Origin: a virus
Length of the DNA stretch: 63,685 nucleotides
Reading direction: 5' to 3' (one strand)
Virus record (IMG/VR): IMGVR_UViG_3300047360_000121
Location: 1 to 63,685 of that record
The notes beneath the pieces were generated by a model. It was not told the origin of the DNA, searched no databases, and was given only the letters and a program-made list of their open reading frames with translations. Of the stretch, positions 1 to 9,226 are shown piece after piece (positions within the stretch are counted from its first letter, which is position 1; the number at the start of each line of letters is the position of its first letter). A program made the position numbers and the translations under genes.

Positions 1-315
1 GTTTTTGTATGGGCACGATCCCCGACGACCTCGGCGGCATCTTCGACATGCTGAAGGAAGCCGCGCTGACCATGCAGCAGGGCGGCGGCATCGGCTACGA
101 CTTCTCGACCATCCGGCCCAAGGGTGCCCCGGTGAAGGGCGTGGACTCCGACGCCAGCGGCCCGTTGTCCTTCATGGACGTTTGGGACGCCATGTGCCGC
201 ACCATCATGTCTGCCGGGTCCCGGCGCGGCGCGATGATGGCGACCATGCGGGACGATCACCCCGACATCATGGACTTCATCACGGCCAAGAAAGACCCGA
301 ACCGGCTGCGCATGT
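1..315. repeat. Terminal overlap, left copy (matches 63371-63685)
   Basis: Bases 1-315 align without gaps to 63371-63685. Bases 189-315 are identical over 127 bases. Bases 11-188 carry ten substitutions (26, 59, 62, 105-108, 110, 182, 188) and bases 1-10 carry five more. Most changes are synonymous or conservative in the nrdJ frame, so both copies look like functional alleles. This is best read as a circular assembly closed across strain variation. Confidence 0.9.
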
Positions 316-2474
316 TCAACGTCTCGGTCCTCGTGTCCGATGCACTCATGGAAGCCGTGAAGAACGACGGCGACTGGATTCTGAAGCACGAGGTCGCCCC
401 GGCGGGCGAGACGGAGCGGTGCGAGGACGGGCGCTGGGTCCACGCCACGATCAAGGCGCGTGACCTGTGGAACGCGATCATGGAGTCCACCTACGCGCAG
501 GCCGAGCCGGGCGTGATCTTCATTGACCGGGTGAACGCCGACCACAATCTGAACTACCTCGAAACGATCGCGACGACGAACCCGTGCGGCGAAAAGCCGA
601 TGGGGCCGTATGCCTCGTGCCTGCTCGGCTCGCTGAACCTCGCGCGCCTCGTCAACCGGCCCTTCACGAAGGAAGCCGACTTCGACATGCCGGTGCTGCG
701 CCGCGCCGTCCGAACCGCGATCCGCATGATGGACAACGTGATCGAGGTCGGTGGCTTCCCGCTCGAAGCGCAGGCGCAGAAGGCGCGCGACGATCGGCAG
801 CTTGGCCTCGGCGTGACCGGCCTCGCCGACGCGCTCATCATGCTCGGCATCACCTACGGCTCGGAAGACGCGCAGCGCATGACCGAGATCATCATGGGCG
901 CGATCTGCGATGAAGCCTATGCCGCTTCGATCCAACTGGCGCAGGAGAAGGGGCCGTTCCCGACCTTCGACGCCGACAAGTTCTTCGGCACGAAGGAGAA
1001 CCCGACCTTCGCCGGGCGCGCGCTGCCCGAGAAGACGCGGGAGCGGATTCGCAAGCACGGCATCCGTAACGCCCTGCTGATCTCGATCGCGCCGACCGGG
1101 ACGATCTCGCTGTTCTCGGGCAACGTGTCCTCGGGCATCGAGCCGGTCTTCGCCATGGCCTACACTCGCAAGGTGCTTCAGCCGGACGGCAGCAAGACCG
1201 AGGAGCGCGTCGTGGACTACGCCGTGCGCGAATACGAGAAGCGGTTTGGCCGCGCCGAGCCGCTGCCCGACTACTTCGTCACCGCGCAGGACCTCTCGCC
1301 GCGCGACCATCTCGTCATGCAGGCGGCGGCGCAGAAGTTCGTGGACTCCTCGATCTCGAAGACGGTGAACCTGCCCGCCGACATCTCCTTCGAGGATTTC
1401 AAGGCGGTGTATCGGGAAGCCTACGACATGGGCTGCAAGGGCTGCACGACCTACCGTCCGAACGAGATCACCGGGTCGGTCCTGTCCGCTGATCCCGAGC
1501 CGGAAGACGCCGCCGACCGCACCCGCCAGTGGTCCGACGACGGCGAGTTTTTCAATGAGGTGCTGCGCGTGGTGCGCCTTATCAAGAGTGTGCTCGGCGA
1601 TCGCGATGCCAAGGCCAAGGTGCAGGCGATGCTCGACAAGCACCACGCCGGGAAGATCATGCAGGTCGCCAAGGACAAGCGCGCCGACCTGCTGGACGAT
1701 CTGAACGCGATCCTCGACGCCGGGCCGGAGCCGCTGGTCGTGCCGTCCGCTGACGTGCATGTCGTCGGGCCGGAAGGCGACACGCTGCTGCACTTCGACG
1801 CCGTGGACGCCCATATCGAGGAGCACGACGGCCACCGCTCGGTCGTCGCCGTGGTCAGCGATCTCGAAGGGCTGGGTCGGCACTACCAGACCCGCGAGAC
1901 GGACACCCCCGCCGCGCGCGACGCTGCGCTGCCGGGCATGACCTACAAGGTGAAGTTCGGGGCCGACGAACACGCGCTCTACGTGACCGTGAACGACATC
2001 ATGGAGGGTGGTCGCCGTCGCCCCTTCGAGGTCTTCATCAACTCGAAGTCCATGGAGCACTACGCATGGACGGTCGGCCTGACCCGGATGATCTCGGCGG
2101 TGTTCCGTCGCCCGCATGACAGCCGGTTCGTGGTCGAGGAACTGAAGTCGGTGTTCGATCCGAAGGGCGGCGCGTGGATGAACGGCAAGTTCGTTCCGAG
2201 CGTTCTGGCGGCGATCGGCGGCGTGATCGAGGACCACATGAAGCACATCGGGTATTGGGATGGCGAGGCCCCGGTGCGCAGTTCGGTGGAGGTGGCCGAC
2301 GCCTTCGCCACGGTCGCGGACGAACTTCAGGACATGATGAACGTCGAGGCCGAAACCCGTTCGGTGGACGATCCCGGCGCGGTCGGCCCGATGTGCCCGA
2401 AGTGCTTCGAGCCGATGAAAGTCGAGTCCGGCTGCTCGACGTGCATTTCCTGCGGTCACAGCAAATGTGGTTGA
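1..2474 (+). CDS. nrdJ: Class II (B12-dependent) ribonucleotide reductase, 3' part
   Basis: This is the C-terminal part of an adenosylcobalamin-dependent ribonucleotide reductase, which makes deoxynucleotides from ribonucleotides without oxygen or a second radical subunit. The open frame runs in from base 1, so the apparent ATG at 9 is internal. The 5' part lies at 63109-63685, and joining the two across the terminal overlap gives one frame of about 911 residues. Visible family motifs are NPCGE (Cys at about residue 283 of the joined protein), the APTGTIS stretch, and a cysteine-rich C-terminus with CPKC and CISCGHSKC that would shuttle reducing equivalents. It is the last gene of the plus-strand unit that also carries the HD nucleotidase, and a hairpin terminator follows at 2502. 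The family assignment is secure. Confidence 0.95.
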   Translation, partial: FCMGTIPDDLGGIFDMLKEAALTMQQGGGIGYDFSTIRPKGAPVKGVDSDASGPLSFMDVWDAMCRTIMSAGSRRGAMMATMRDDHPDIMDFITAKKDPNRLRMFNVSVLVSDALMEAVKNDGDWILKHEVAPAGETERCEDGRWVHATIKARDLWNAIMESTYAQAEPGVIFIDRVNADHNLNYLETIATTNPCGEKPMGPYASCLLGSLNLARLVNRPFTKEADFDMPVLRRAVRTAIRMMDNVIEVGGFPLEAQAQKARDDRQLGLGVTGLADALIMLGITYGSEDAQRMTEIIMGAICDEAYAASIQLAQEKGPFPTFDADKFFGTKENPTFAGRALPEKTRERIRKHGIRNALLISIAPTGTISLFSGNVSSGIEPVFAMAYTRKVLQPDGSKTEERVVDYAVREYEKRFGRAEPLPDYFVTAQDLSPRDHLVMQAAAQKFVDSSISKTVNLPADISFEDFKAVYREAYDMGCKGCTTYRPNEITGSVLSADPEPEDAADRTRQWSDDGEFFNEVLRVVRLIKSVLGDRDAKAKVQAMLDKHHAGKIMQVAKDKRADLLDDLNAILDAGPEPLVVPSADVHVVGPEGDTLLHFDAVDAHIEEHDGHRSVVAVVSDLEGLGRHYQTRETDTPAARDAALPGMTYKVKFGADEHALYVTVNDIMEGGRRRPFEVFINSKSMEHYAWTVGLTRMISAVFRRPHDSRFVVEELKSVFDPKGGAWMNGKFVPSVLAAIGGVIEDHMKHIGYWDGEAPVRSSVEVADAFATVADELQDMMNVEAETRSVDDPGAVGPMCPKCFEPMKVESGCSTCISCGHSKCG

Positions 2475-2501
2475 CCTGAACTGCAACTAGACTCCATTGG
2501 T

Positions 2502-2530
2502 AGGGCGGGCTTATAGTCCGCCCTAACCTT
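2502..2530 (+). terminator. Rho-independent terminator after nrdJ
   Basis: A 7-bp perfect stem, AGGGCGG (2502-2508) with CCGCCCT (2518-2524), has a 9-base loop and is followed by AACCTTTT. It lies 28 bases after the nrdJ stop and ahead of the 2551 gene. It would separate the nucleotide-metabolism unit from the following structural genes. Confidence 0.75.
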
Positions 2531-2550
2531 TTGCATGGAGCATCCCCAAA

Positions 2551-3006
2551 ATGGCCGCTGGACAATTCACCCTCTTTGACAGCTTCATCCCCAACGTCGG
2601 GGAAGGGCTGATCGACCTCGACAACGACACCTTCAAGCTGGCGATCCTCGGCTCGGGCTACGCTCCGTCTGCCGGGCACAACGTCCTCGCCGACGTTTCG
2701 GGCAACGAGATCGCCGCCGGGAACGGCTACACCGCTGGCGGCGCGACCCTCCCGTCCGTCTCTTGGACCTACGTGGGCAACCGCGCCACCTTCGACTCCG
2801 GCGACGCCGTGTTCACCGCTGCCGGTGGCGCGCTGACCGGGCACTACGCCGTGATCTACGACGACACCGCCGCAGGCAAGCCGCTCGTCGGCTACTACCT
2901 TCTCGATGAAGGCGACCTCGACGTGTCCGTGAACGACGGCGGCTCGATCACCTGCGGCCCGAACGGTGCCTCGGGCTGGTTCGAGTTGGAGTCGAACGCC
3001 GCCTGA
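2551..3006 (+). CDS. Unknown phage protein, possible virion component
   Basis: This 151-residue protein has no family I can name. It is rich in Gly, Ala, Asp, Val and Thr, has no membrane segment or signal peptide, and reads like an all-beta structural domain (short hydrophobic strands separated by glycine and aspartate turns, one Cys near the C-terminus). The start ATG sits at a clear boundary 27 bases after the nrdJ terminator. It is followed by a short gene and then by the large glycosidase/phosphatase protein at 3283, so a role in the virion or in adsorption is a reasonable guess from context only. Confidence 0.75.
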   Translation: MAAGQFTLFDSFIPNVGEGLIDLDNDTFKLAILGSGYAPSAGHNVLADVSGNEIAAGNGYTAGGATLPSVSWTYVGNRATFDSGDAVFTAAGGALTGHYAVIYDDTAAGKPLVGYYLLDEGDLDVSVNDGGSITCGPNGASGWFELESNAA

Positions 3007-3043
3007 TCTGGGCTACCCTGAACTCTAAACATGGGAGCCTGTC

Positions 3044-3286
3044 ATGGCTGTGACTGCAACAGACTCGTGGGAAGACTACACCACGCCCGAACCGGAATAC
3101 TGGCAGGTCAAATCCGGCACGTTGGCGATCACCGCCGCTGCGAATCCCGGTGACAACGACGGCATCGTCCTCGCTGCCGACGACAAGGACTCGGCGTCCA
3201 CCATCCGCATCGCGGGCGGTAAGGCGGTGAAGTTCAGAAGCGTCAGCAAGAAGCCTGCCACCTTCGTTCGGGAGCCTATCGCGTGA
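3044..3286 (+). CDS. Short unknown protein upstream of the 1259-residue enzyme
   Basis: This 80-residue protein starts at ATG 3044 behind GGGAG and ends in a GTGA overlap with the start of the next gene, so the two are probably translationally coupled. The first 60 residues look like a small acidic beta domain (WEDYTTPEPEYW, then hydrophobic strands), and the end is basic. No family is recognised. It might be a small structural partner or a leader for the large downstream protein. Frame and coupling support it as a real gene. Confidence 0.6.
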   Translation: MAVTATDSWEDYTTPEPEYWQVKSGTLAITAAANPGDNDGIVLAADDKDSASTIRIAGGKAVKFRSVSKKPATFVREPIA

Positions 3287-6200
3287 AAGAGATCATCGGA
3301 CTCGGGCCGACCTTCGGATTCGGTGGACCCGTGGACCTCGCCGACGCGCTGCCGGGGGTTGCCCGCCCCCGGCGCGCGGACGCCAAGGTCCGCACCTTCG
3401 CCCCTAAAGCTATTCTCGCGCAGGTATTGGACCTGCGCCCCGCCAACCCGGCGCGGGCTACCGTGCGCACCATGCGCCCGATCGCCGGCAGCGTTGCCCG
3501 GCTCGATCTGAGGCCCGTGGGCGCGCATGTCGCCCTCTCGGGGGCTGCCCCTGCCGTGAGCGTCATCGTGCGCGTCCAGAGCCGCCCCGCTGCGGCCCGT
3601 ATGGTCGCCCGAGGCTTCCTGCCCGATGTCGGCCTGAGCGCGGCAGTCGAGGCCCGCCCGCAGACCGCACGCGTCACCGCCCGAGGCACCGCGCCGAAGG
3701 TGGCCTTGGCCCGGTCCATCATCGCCCGCCCGGTCGCCGCGATCGCCCGCTCGCGCGGCCACGACGCGGTGCTCAACATCTCGGACGCCGCGACCTTCCG
3801 GCCCACGATGGCCCGGCTCACCGCCACCACCTTTGTCCCGGTCGCCGATCTCTTGCAGGTCGTCACCGCCCGCCCGACGCCCGCCACGGCGCAGGCGCGG
3901 ACCTTCCCGTCGCGCGCTGTCCTCGTGCAGCCGGACGTGCCGATCGCCATTCCGAACGCCACGCTGGCGACCGGCCTCACCGACTTGGAGGACTATTCCG
4001 CCGAACTGCCCTTCCGCAACATCATGCACCAGTCCCGCCCGTGGATCGCCGACTGGTCCGAAGGCAACGACACCGTGCGCGCCGGGGGCCACCTCGACGC
4101 GAACGACTGGCCTGTCTCGATCCCGCTGTCCGGCCAGCTTCGCGCGATCTGGGCCTTCAGCGCCGACCCGTACATGGACGGCACGAGTTGGGTCGTCCGC
4201 TGGGAGGGCAACGGCTCGATCGCCCTCGGCGGCAGCGTCCAGAACGTCACCGTGGACGAGGCGAACCGCACCGCCAGCTTCCGGCTTTCGGAAGGCGTGA
4301 ACGATTCGACCTTCTGGCTGGACGTGGTTGCGACCGACCCGGCCCCGAACAACATTCGGAATATCGAGGTGGTCCGCGAGGACTGGCTTCCCGGATACGA
4401 CGCCGGGGAAATCTTCAACCCCGACTTCCTCGCCTTCGTGGAGACGATGGGCTTCGTGCGGTTCATGGACTGGCAATGCACGAACGGCTCACCCCAAGCG
4501 GTCTGGGCCGATCGTGCCGTGCGCGGCAAGCAGACCTACGGCGACTCCGAAACCGACCGGCGCGGCGTCCCGCTCGAAGACTGCATCGCCTTGTGCAACC
4601 GGGCGCAGGTGCCGGGCTGGTTCTGCATCCCGCATCAAGCGGATGACAACTACGTCACGCAGATGTCGCGCCTGATCCGCGACAACCTCGACTCGCGCCT
4701 GTCCTGCTACATCGAGTATTCCAACGAGGTCTGGAACGGCTCGTTCGATCAGCACGACTATGCCGCCGCGCAGGCTGCCGCCGACTGGCCCGACCGGGCA
4801 GCCGAGTCCGGCTACACCCTCGCCTTGAATTGGGCGGGCAAGCGCATGTCGCAGGTCTTTCAGATCGTCAATTCGGTCTTCGCCGCCACGCCGAACCGGG
4901 TGCGCACCGTGCTCGCCGGGCAGACCGGCAACCCCGGCTGGTCGGCAGAACAAATCGCGGTCGCGCCCATGTGGCTTGAGGAGGAGCCGAGCGCCTACTC
5001 GAAGCCCGCCGAGAACGCCGACCACTTCGCCGTCACGAGTTACTTCGGCAGCGGCCTCGCCGACGACCCGACCTTCGCCGCCGAGGTGGAAGCCGCGTAC
5101 CCGGCCACTTCCGACGACGTGATCCAGTCCTACCTGACCGACCCGGCCTCAGGCCTGCCGAGCCTGCCGTCGTGGCGTAGCTTCATCATCGAAGCCAGCA
5201 CCGAGGCGTCGAAGCACGGCCTGTCCCTGCTGATCTACGAGGGCGGCGCGCATATCGTGATGAACAACGTCTATTCGGACACGCTCGAAGCGGCGCTGCT
5301 TCAGCACCACAAGAGCGCGTATCAGGCCGAGAACTACGAATACCTGTGGAACGTCTGGCGCAACGAAGTGAACTCGGGCGGGCCGTTCGCGGGCTATCTC
5401 GGGATCGCCTCGTGGAACGGCTTCGGCTTCTGGTCGCTGCTGGAATACCCGACCCAGACTCCCTACCCCTTCGCCGCGAGGCTCTTTGAACTCTCCGCGT
5501 CCGAAGCCCCGTGGTGGGTGGAGACGAACAGCATCTTCGCCCGCCCGGCCCCGGCCTCGACCAACGTGCGCACCTTCCCGGCCCGCACCGTGACGCCTTC
5601 GACCGGCGCACCCGGTTGGTCGGTGACGGCCTCCGGCTTGTCGGCGGTGATCGAGGACATGCCTGCCGAACCGACCCGGCCCACGGGCACGGCCACGGAA
5701 ACCGATGGTGTGCTGCAAATCGACTTCACGGAGCCGGTTCGTTCGACCGACTGGACCGTGGAGCCGCGCAGCGAATCCGTGTCCATCTCGGCCATGCCCT
5801 TCATGACCGACGTGCCTTCGGCTACCCCCGAAGACGGCGCGGCCAGCGTCGCGTTTGTCGAGGTGGTCCTGCCGGAAGTCCTGTTGCAGCATATGCAGCT
5901 TGGCGCGGCCACGGACACGAGCGCCACCGTGGCGGTCAGAGGGGAGAGCGAGGCCGAGTACGTCCGGCTGCGCTACGGCACGGACCCGACCTTGACGGAA
6001 GCATCGCTGACCTCGCCGGTCGCGCCGGACCCGACCACGTTCATCGCCAAGCCGGAACTGCCGGGGCTGACGCCGGGCGTCACGACCTACTATCAGGCGG
6101 TCATCAACGGGCGGAATCAGGGGCCGATCGCGCAATACACGCCGGTCGCCGAGAAGCAGGCTGCGAACTTCAAGGTCGCCTTCAGTTCGTGCGGTGAGCC

Positions 6201-7062
6201 GGAACTCGGCAGCGGCGTCCTGAACAGCGTGTTCAACCGCATCGCCGCGCACGACCCGGACGTTTGGTTGTCGCTGGGCGACACGCCGTACATCGACTCG
6301 ACTTCGAGCGACCGGGGCGTCCTCCGTGCAGCCTACAACGACTTCTACGCCGGGCCGGGCTTCGCTTCGCTGCTGACCAAGACGGCTCACGCCTACGTCT
6401 GGGACGATCACGACTACGGGGCCAACGGTGCCGACTTCAGTTCCCCGTCGCGCGAAGCCTCGCAGCAGGTCTATCGCGAGTATCAGCCGCACTACCCGCT
6501 GCCGGATACCGAAGCGATCTACCACAGCTTCATCCGGGGTCGCGTGAAGTTCATCATGCTCGACGGTCGTTCCGACCGGCAGGGCAACACCTTCCTGAAC
6601 TCGGCGCAGATGTCGTGGCTTTTCGACCAACTCGATACGGTCGCTGACGACCCCGGCCTCATCGGCGCGGTCATCACGAGCGTCGTCCCGTGGGTGTCGT
6701 CCGGCGACAGCGACACATGGGCCGGTGCCCCCGTGCAGCGCCAGAACATCGTGGATTACGTCAACGCGCTCGGCTTGCAGAACAACGTGATGATGATCGC
6801 AGGCGATGCGCACATGGTCGCGTTCGATGACGGCACGAACAACCAGTGGGGCGGTTGGCCCATGTTCCACGCCGCGCCGCTGAACCGCTCCAACTCGACC
6901 AAGGGCGGGCCGTACACCCACGGGCCGTTCGCCAACTCGCGCGGCCAGTACGGTGTTCTGGACGTGACGGACGATGGCACGGACGTTACGATCACTTGCT
7001 CGGGCTACGACGGGTCGGACACGCTTCTCGTGTCGCAGCCCGTGATCTTCCGCAGCCTCTAA
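3283..7062 (+). CDS. Large fusion: repeat region, glycoside-hydrolase-like barrel, PhoD-like phosphatase
   Basis: This 1259-residue protein starts at GTG 3283, overlapping the previous stop. Residues about 20-235 hold roughly eight degenerate repeats of 22-25 residues, each with an Arg-Pro and a VRTF-like core. Residues about 240-755 resemble a cellulase-type TIM barrel, with Glu482 in SNEVWN and Glu653 in IYEGG as the likely acid/base and nucleophile. One more repeat follows near 757, then a fibronectin-like segment (about 868-958). Residues about 964-1259 carry a PhoD-type metallophosphoesterase with FSSCGEPE, LGDTPYID, WDDHDYGAN and GDAH. There is no signal peptide. In a phage genome it is most likely a virion-attached enzyme that degrades surface glycans or phosphate polymers. 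The domain calls are firm and the biological role is inferred. Confidence 0.85.
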   Translation: MKEIIGLGPTFGFGGPVDLADALPGVARPRRADAKVRTFAPKAILAQVLDLRPANPARATVRTMRPIAGSVARLDLRPVGAHVALSGAAPAVSVIVRVQSRPAAARMVARGFLPDVGLSAAVEARPQTARVTARGTAPKVALARSIIARPVAAIARSRGHDAVLNISDAATFRPTMARLTATTFVPVADLLQVVTARPTPATAQARTFPSRAVLVQPDVPIAIPNATLATGLTDLEDYSAELPFRNIMHQSRPWIADWSEGNDTVRAGGHLDANDWPVSIPLSGQLRAIWAFSADPYMDGTSWVVRWEGNGSIALGGSVQNVTVDEANRTASFRLSEGVNDSTFWLDVVATDPAPNNIRNIEVVREDWLPGYDAGEIFNPDFLAFVETMGFVRFMDWQCTNGSPQAVWADRAVRGKQTYGDSETDRRGVPLEDCIALCNRAQVPGWFCIPHQADDNYVTQMSRLIRDNLDSRLSCYIEYSNEVWNGSFDQHDYAAAQAAADWPDRAAESGYTLALNWAGKRMSQVFQIVNSVFAATPNRVRTVLAGQTGNPGWSAEQIAVAPMWLEEEPSAYSKPAENADHFAVTSYFGSGLADDPTFAAEVEAAYPATSDDVIQSYLTDPASGLPSLPSWRSFIIEASTEASKHGLSLLIYEGGAHIVMNNVYSDTLEAALLQHHKSAYQAENYEYLWNVWRNEVNSGGPFAGYLGIASWNGFGFWSLLEYPTQTPYPFAARLFELSASEAPWWVETNSIFARPAPASTNVRTFPARTVTPSTGAPGWSVTASGLSAVIEDMPAEPTRPTGTATETDGVLQIDFTEPVRSTDWTVEPRSESVSISAMPFMTDVPSATPEDGAASVAFVEVVLPEVLLQHMQLGAATDTSATVAVRGESEAEYVRLRYGTDPTLTEASLTSPVAPDPTTFIAKPELPGLTPGVTTYYQAVINGRNQGPIAQYTPVAEKQAANFKVAFSSCGEPELGSGVLNSVFNRIAAHDPDVWLSLGDTPYIDSTSSDRGVLRAAYNDFYAGPGFASLLTKTAHAYVWDDHDYGANGADFSSPSREASQQVYREYQPHYPLPDTEAIYHSFIRGRVKFIMLDGRSDRQGNTFLNSAQMSWLFDQLDTVADDPGLIGAVITSVVPWVSSGDSDTWAGAPVQRQNIVDYVNALGLQNNVMMIAGDAHMVAFDDGTNNQWGGWPMFHAAPLNRSNSTKGGPYTHGPFANSRGQYGVLDVTDDGTDVTITCSGYDGSDTLLVSQPVIFRSL

Positions 7063-7087
7063 CGACAACACTTGAACAGGAGCCACC

Positions 7088-7951
7088 ATGGCCTTCGTCA
7101 TCGCAATCCCTTCCGCCGACATCGGCGACATCAACGACGTGACGACTTGGGACCTCACCCAAGCGATCAAGGGCAACGTACCGGACAGCGGCGGCACGTT
7201 GCCCGGTCTGGCGAACGACACGCCGTACCGGCTGGCCCGCCTGTCCGAGTTGTCGAACGAGGTCACGCCGAGCCTTGCGAGCGCCGCGCCGTTCGGGCAA
7301 CTCGTGCAGTCGGCTTTCGCGGAAACGGGGCAGGAAGCCGCCTCCGAGGTCAGCCCGCAGTTCTCGGCAGCCCCCACGCCGGGCAACCTGCTCGTGATCG
7401 TCGGCTCGAAGGACAAGGATCAGCAGGAGATCACCCCGCCTGCGGGCTTCACGATCCACACCAACGTCGCGCCCGGCGACGGGGCCTGCGCCTTCGTCGC
7501 GTACAAGATCGCGGACGGCAGCGAAACCGGGCCGCTCACGATCACGACGCTTTCCAGCCAGTACGGTTCGTTCGCCGCACTTGAAATCTCGGGCGTCTTC
7601 TCCACGAACCCGTTCAACGCGCAGAGCGTGGATCACGACACTAGCATTACGCGCAACACCGCATCGGTGCCGCCCCTGACTACCACGGCCCCGGAGTCGC
7701 TGCTGATCGGCTACGCCACGAACGACTCGGCTCGGAACCAACCCTTCACCATCACGAGTTCCAACCCGGTGCCCGACGAGGCGATTCTGCCGACGCACGG
7801 CGACGGCTCGACTTCGACCGTGGACGCGGGCAACCCGGCACTGGCCGTCATGCTGGCGGTCGTCGGCCCCGGCACCTACGACTTCGCCGTCTCGCACACG
7901 GAGACGGACCAGACCATGATCGGGCTGATCGAGGTTGTCCCGGCAGCCTGA
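7088..7951 (+). CDS. Unknown phage protein, likely structural
   Basis: This 287-residue protein starts at ATG 7088 after an AGGAGCC ribosome-binding site, 25 bases behind the large enzyme. It has no recognised family. The N-terminal 60 residues contain two DIGDI/NDVTTWDL-like strands, and the rest is Ala, Thr, Ser and Gly rich with alternating hydrophobic strands (LLVIVGSKD, ALAVMLAVVGPG), typical of beta-sandwich virion or lectin-like proteins. It is the last gene before the promoter at 7972, so it probably belongs with the 2.5-7.9 kb block. Confidence 0.75.
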   Translation: MAFVIAIPSADIGDINDVTTWDLTQAIKGNVPDSGGTLPGLANDTPYRLARLSELSNEVTPSLASAAPFGQLVQSAFAETGQEAASEVSPQFSAAPTPGNLLVIVGSKDKDQQEITPPAGFTIHTNVAPGDGACAFVAYKIADGSETGPLTITTLSSQYGSFAALEISGVFSTNPFNAQSVDHDTSITRNTASVPPLTTTAPESLLIGYATNDSARNQPFTITSSNPVPDEAILPTHGDGSTSTVDAGNPALAVMLAVVGPGTYDFAVSHTETDQTMIGLIEVVPAA

Positions 7952-7971
7952 CGATTTTCTCGGGTAGGGGG

Positions 7972-8010
7972 TTGATCGCCAACCGAAGGTAGGCTATCTC
8001 CTTGGTCACG
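7972..8010 (+). promoter_or_regulatory. Repeated phage promoter, copy 1
   Basis: TTGATC (7972-7977) is separated by exactly 17 bases from TATCTC (7995-8000). The spacer starts GCCAACCGAAGGTAGG and is shared almost base for base with the elements at 12566 and 60862. With the 60862 copy it also shares TTGGTCACG just after the -10 box. GGTTG upstream and CAACC downstream form a short inverted repeat over the -35 box, a plausible operator. It faces the DUF932 gene at 8063. Confidence 0.75.
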
Positions 8011-8031
8011 GGGCGGCAGAGTGTCGCCCCG
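8009..8031 (+). promoter_or_regulatory. Hairpin at the 5' end of the 8063 transcript
   Basis: CGGGGCG (8009-8015) pairs with CGCCCCG (8025-8031) around a 9-base loop. It lies at the expected transcription start of the 7972 promoter and 32 bases before the start codon at 8063, so it may stabilise the 5' end of the message. Confidence 0.45.
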
Positions 8032-8062
8032 AGGCAAACCCCTAACCCAAGGACCTAAGCCA

Positions 8063-9226
8063 ATGACTACCCTGACTCAGTGCTCGAACCAGTGGATGAA
8101 GCGCCCGAACGACGAGCGGTTCACCTCTCTCCCCGAACTCCATGAGCGCGTGAAGCGCCAGCGCGACAACTCGATCCAGTCGGTCGTGTCCTCGCGCAAG
8201 ATCGAAGTCCAGCCCCACCCGGCAGACCCGCGCCGGGGCATCACGATCGCTGGCGACCACGGCTTCGCCGACCCGACGCACTTCTCGTTCGGCCAGCTTG
8301 CCTCGCTCGCTGGTGCCCCGGCGGGCTACCTGCGCTCGCTGCCCGCGCCGATCGCTTCTGACGCGATCAACTACGGCCTCCGCTTCAACCGTGATGCGCA
8401 GGACGTGGGCATCCTGCGGACGAAGGAGAACGTGCGCCTCGATCAGCAGCCGGGCATGGAGATGCCGCCGCTGACCGGCCCCGGCGACATGGTGGAGCAC
8501 GTCGAACTCCGCGCCGCCACTGGCCCGCGCTACGGGCGCATCTGGAACGAGGAGATCACGTCGGCGCTGATCCAGAAGTTCGGCGACGGGCGCACCGGCC
8601 AGTTCCGCGTTCCCGGTGAGTTCGGCAAGCAGGTTCCGATCACGAAGGACAACACGACGATCTATGGATCGGATCGCGACATCTTCGTCTTCCTCGCCGA
8701 CGAGGAGAACCGGATGGAGGTGGCGAACCGTCGGGATGGCAAGCCCGGCAGCCTCGCCCGTGGGTTCTTCGTCTGGAACTCCGAGGTCGGCAGCCAGTCG
8801 ATCGGGGCCGCGTTCTTCCTGTTCGATTACGTCTGCATGAACCGGATCGTCTGGGGCGTGAAGGACTACCGCGAGATCAGGCTGCGGCACACCGCCAGCG
8901 CGCCCGATCGCTGGTTGGAGGAGGTGACTCCGGTGCTCATGGAATACTCCAACGCCAGCGCCGCGCCGATCGAACAGACCATCCGTGAGGCCCAGCAGAA
9001 GCGCGTGGACGACGACCTCGACGCCTTCCTTATGAAGCGGTTCAACCGCTCCGAGACGGTTGCGATCAAGGCCGCTCACGAGCGCGAAGAAGGTCGCCCG
9101 ATCGAGACGGTCTGGGATGCCGTGACGGCTACCACGGCCCACGCCAAGACGATCCCGCATCAGGACAACCGGGTCGCCATGGAGCGCGCGGGCGGCAAAA
9201 TCCTCGACCTCGTGGACGCCTCGTGA
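8063..9226 (+). CDS. DUF932-type protein (TIGR03299-like)
   Basis: This 387-residue soluble protein belongs by its overall pattern to the DUF932 group found on phages and plasmids, whose biochemical role is not established. Visible family features are the FGQLASLAGAPAGYLRSLP stretch near the N-terminus, a middle region with GRIWNEEITSAL, the strands around SDRDIFVFLADE, and FFVWNSEVGSQSIG. ATG 8063 is chosen because AAGGACC lies just upstream; an in-frame GTG at 8021 falls inside the leader hairpin. It is the first gene behind the 7972 promoter, which suggests early and abundant expression. A GTGA overlap couples it to a tiny membrane peptide. Confidence 0.8.
   Translation: MTTLTQCSNQWMKRPNDERFTSLPELHERVKRQRDNSIQSVVSSRKIEVQPHPADPRRGITIAGDHGFADPTHFSFGQLASLAGAPAGYLRSLPAPIASDAINYGLRFNRDAQDVGILRTKENVRLDQQPGMEMPPLTGPGDMVEHVELRAATGPRYGRIWNEEITSALIQKFGDGRTGQFRVPGEFGKQVPITKDNTTIYGSDRDIFVFLADEENRMEVANRRDGKPGSLARGFFVWNSEVGSQSIGAAFFLFDYVCMNRIVWGVKDYREIRLRHTASAPDRWLEEVTPVLMEYSNASAAPIEQTIREAQQKRVDDDLDAFLMKRFNRSETVAIKAAHEREEGRPIETVWDAVTATTAHAKTIPHQDNRVAMERAGGKILDLVDAS

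Noticed and set aside
2471-2517. Promoter TTGACC ... TATAGT after nrdJ
   Set aside because: Spacing between the two boxes is about 35 bases, and the second box lies inside the terminator loop.
3076-4476. 466-residue minus-strand frame opposite the N-terminus of the 3283 protein
   Set aside because: Low-complexity Arg/Gly/Asp shadow; it ignores the transcription direction of the region.
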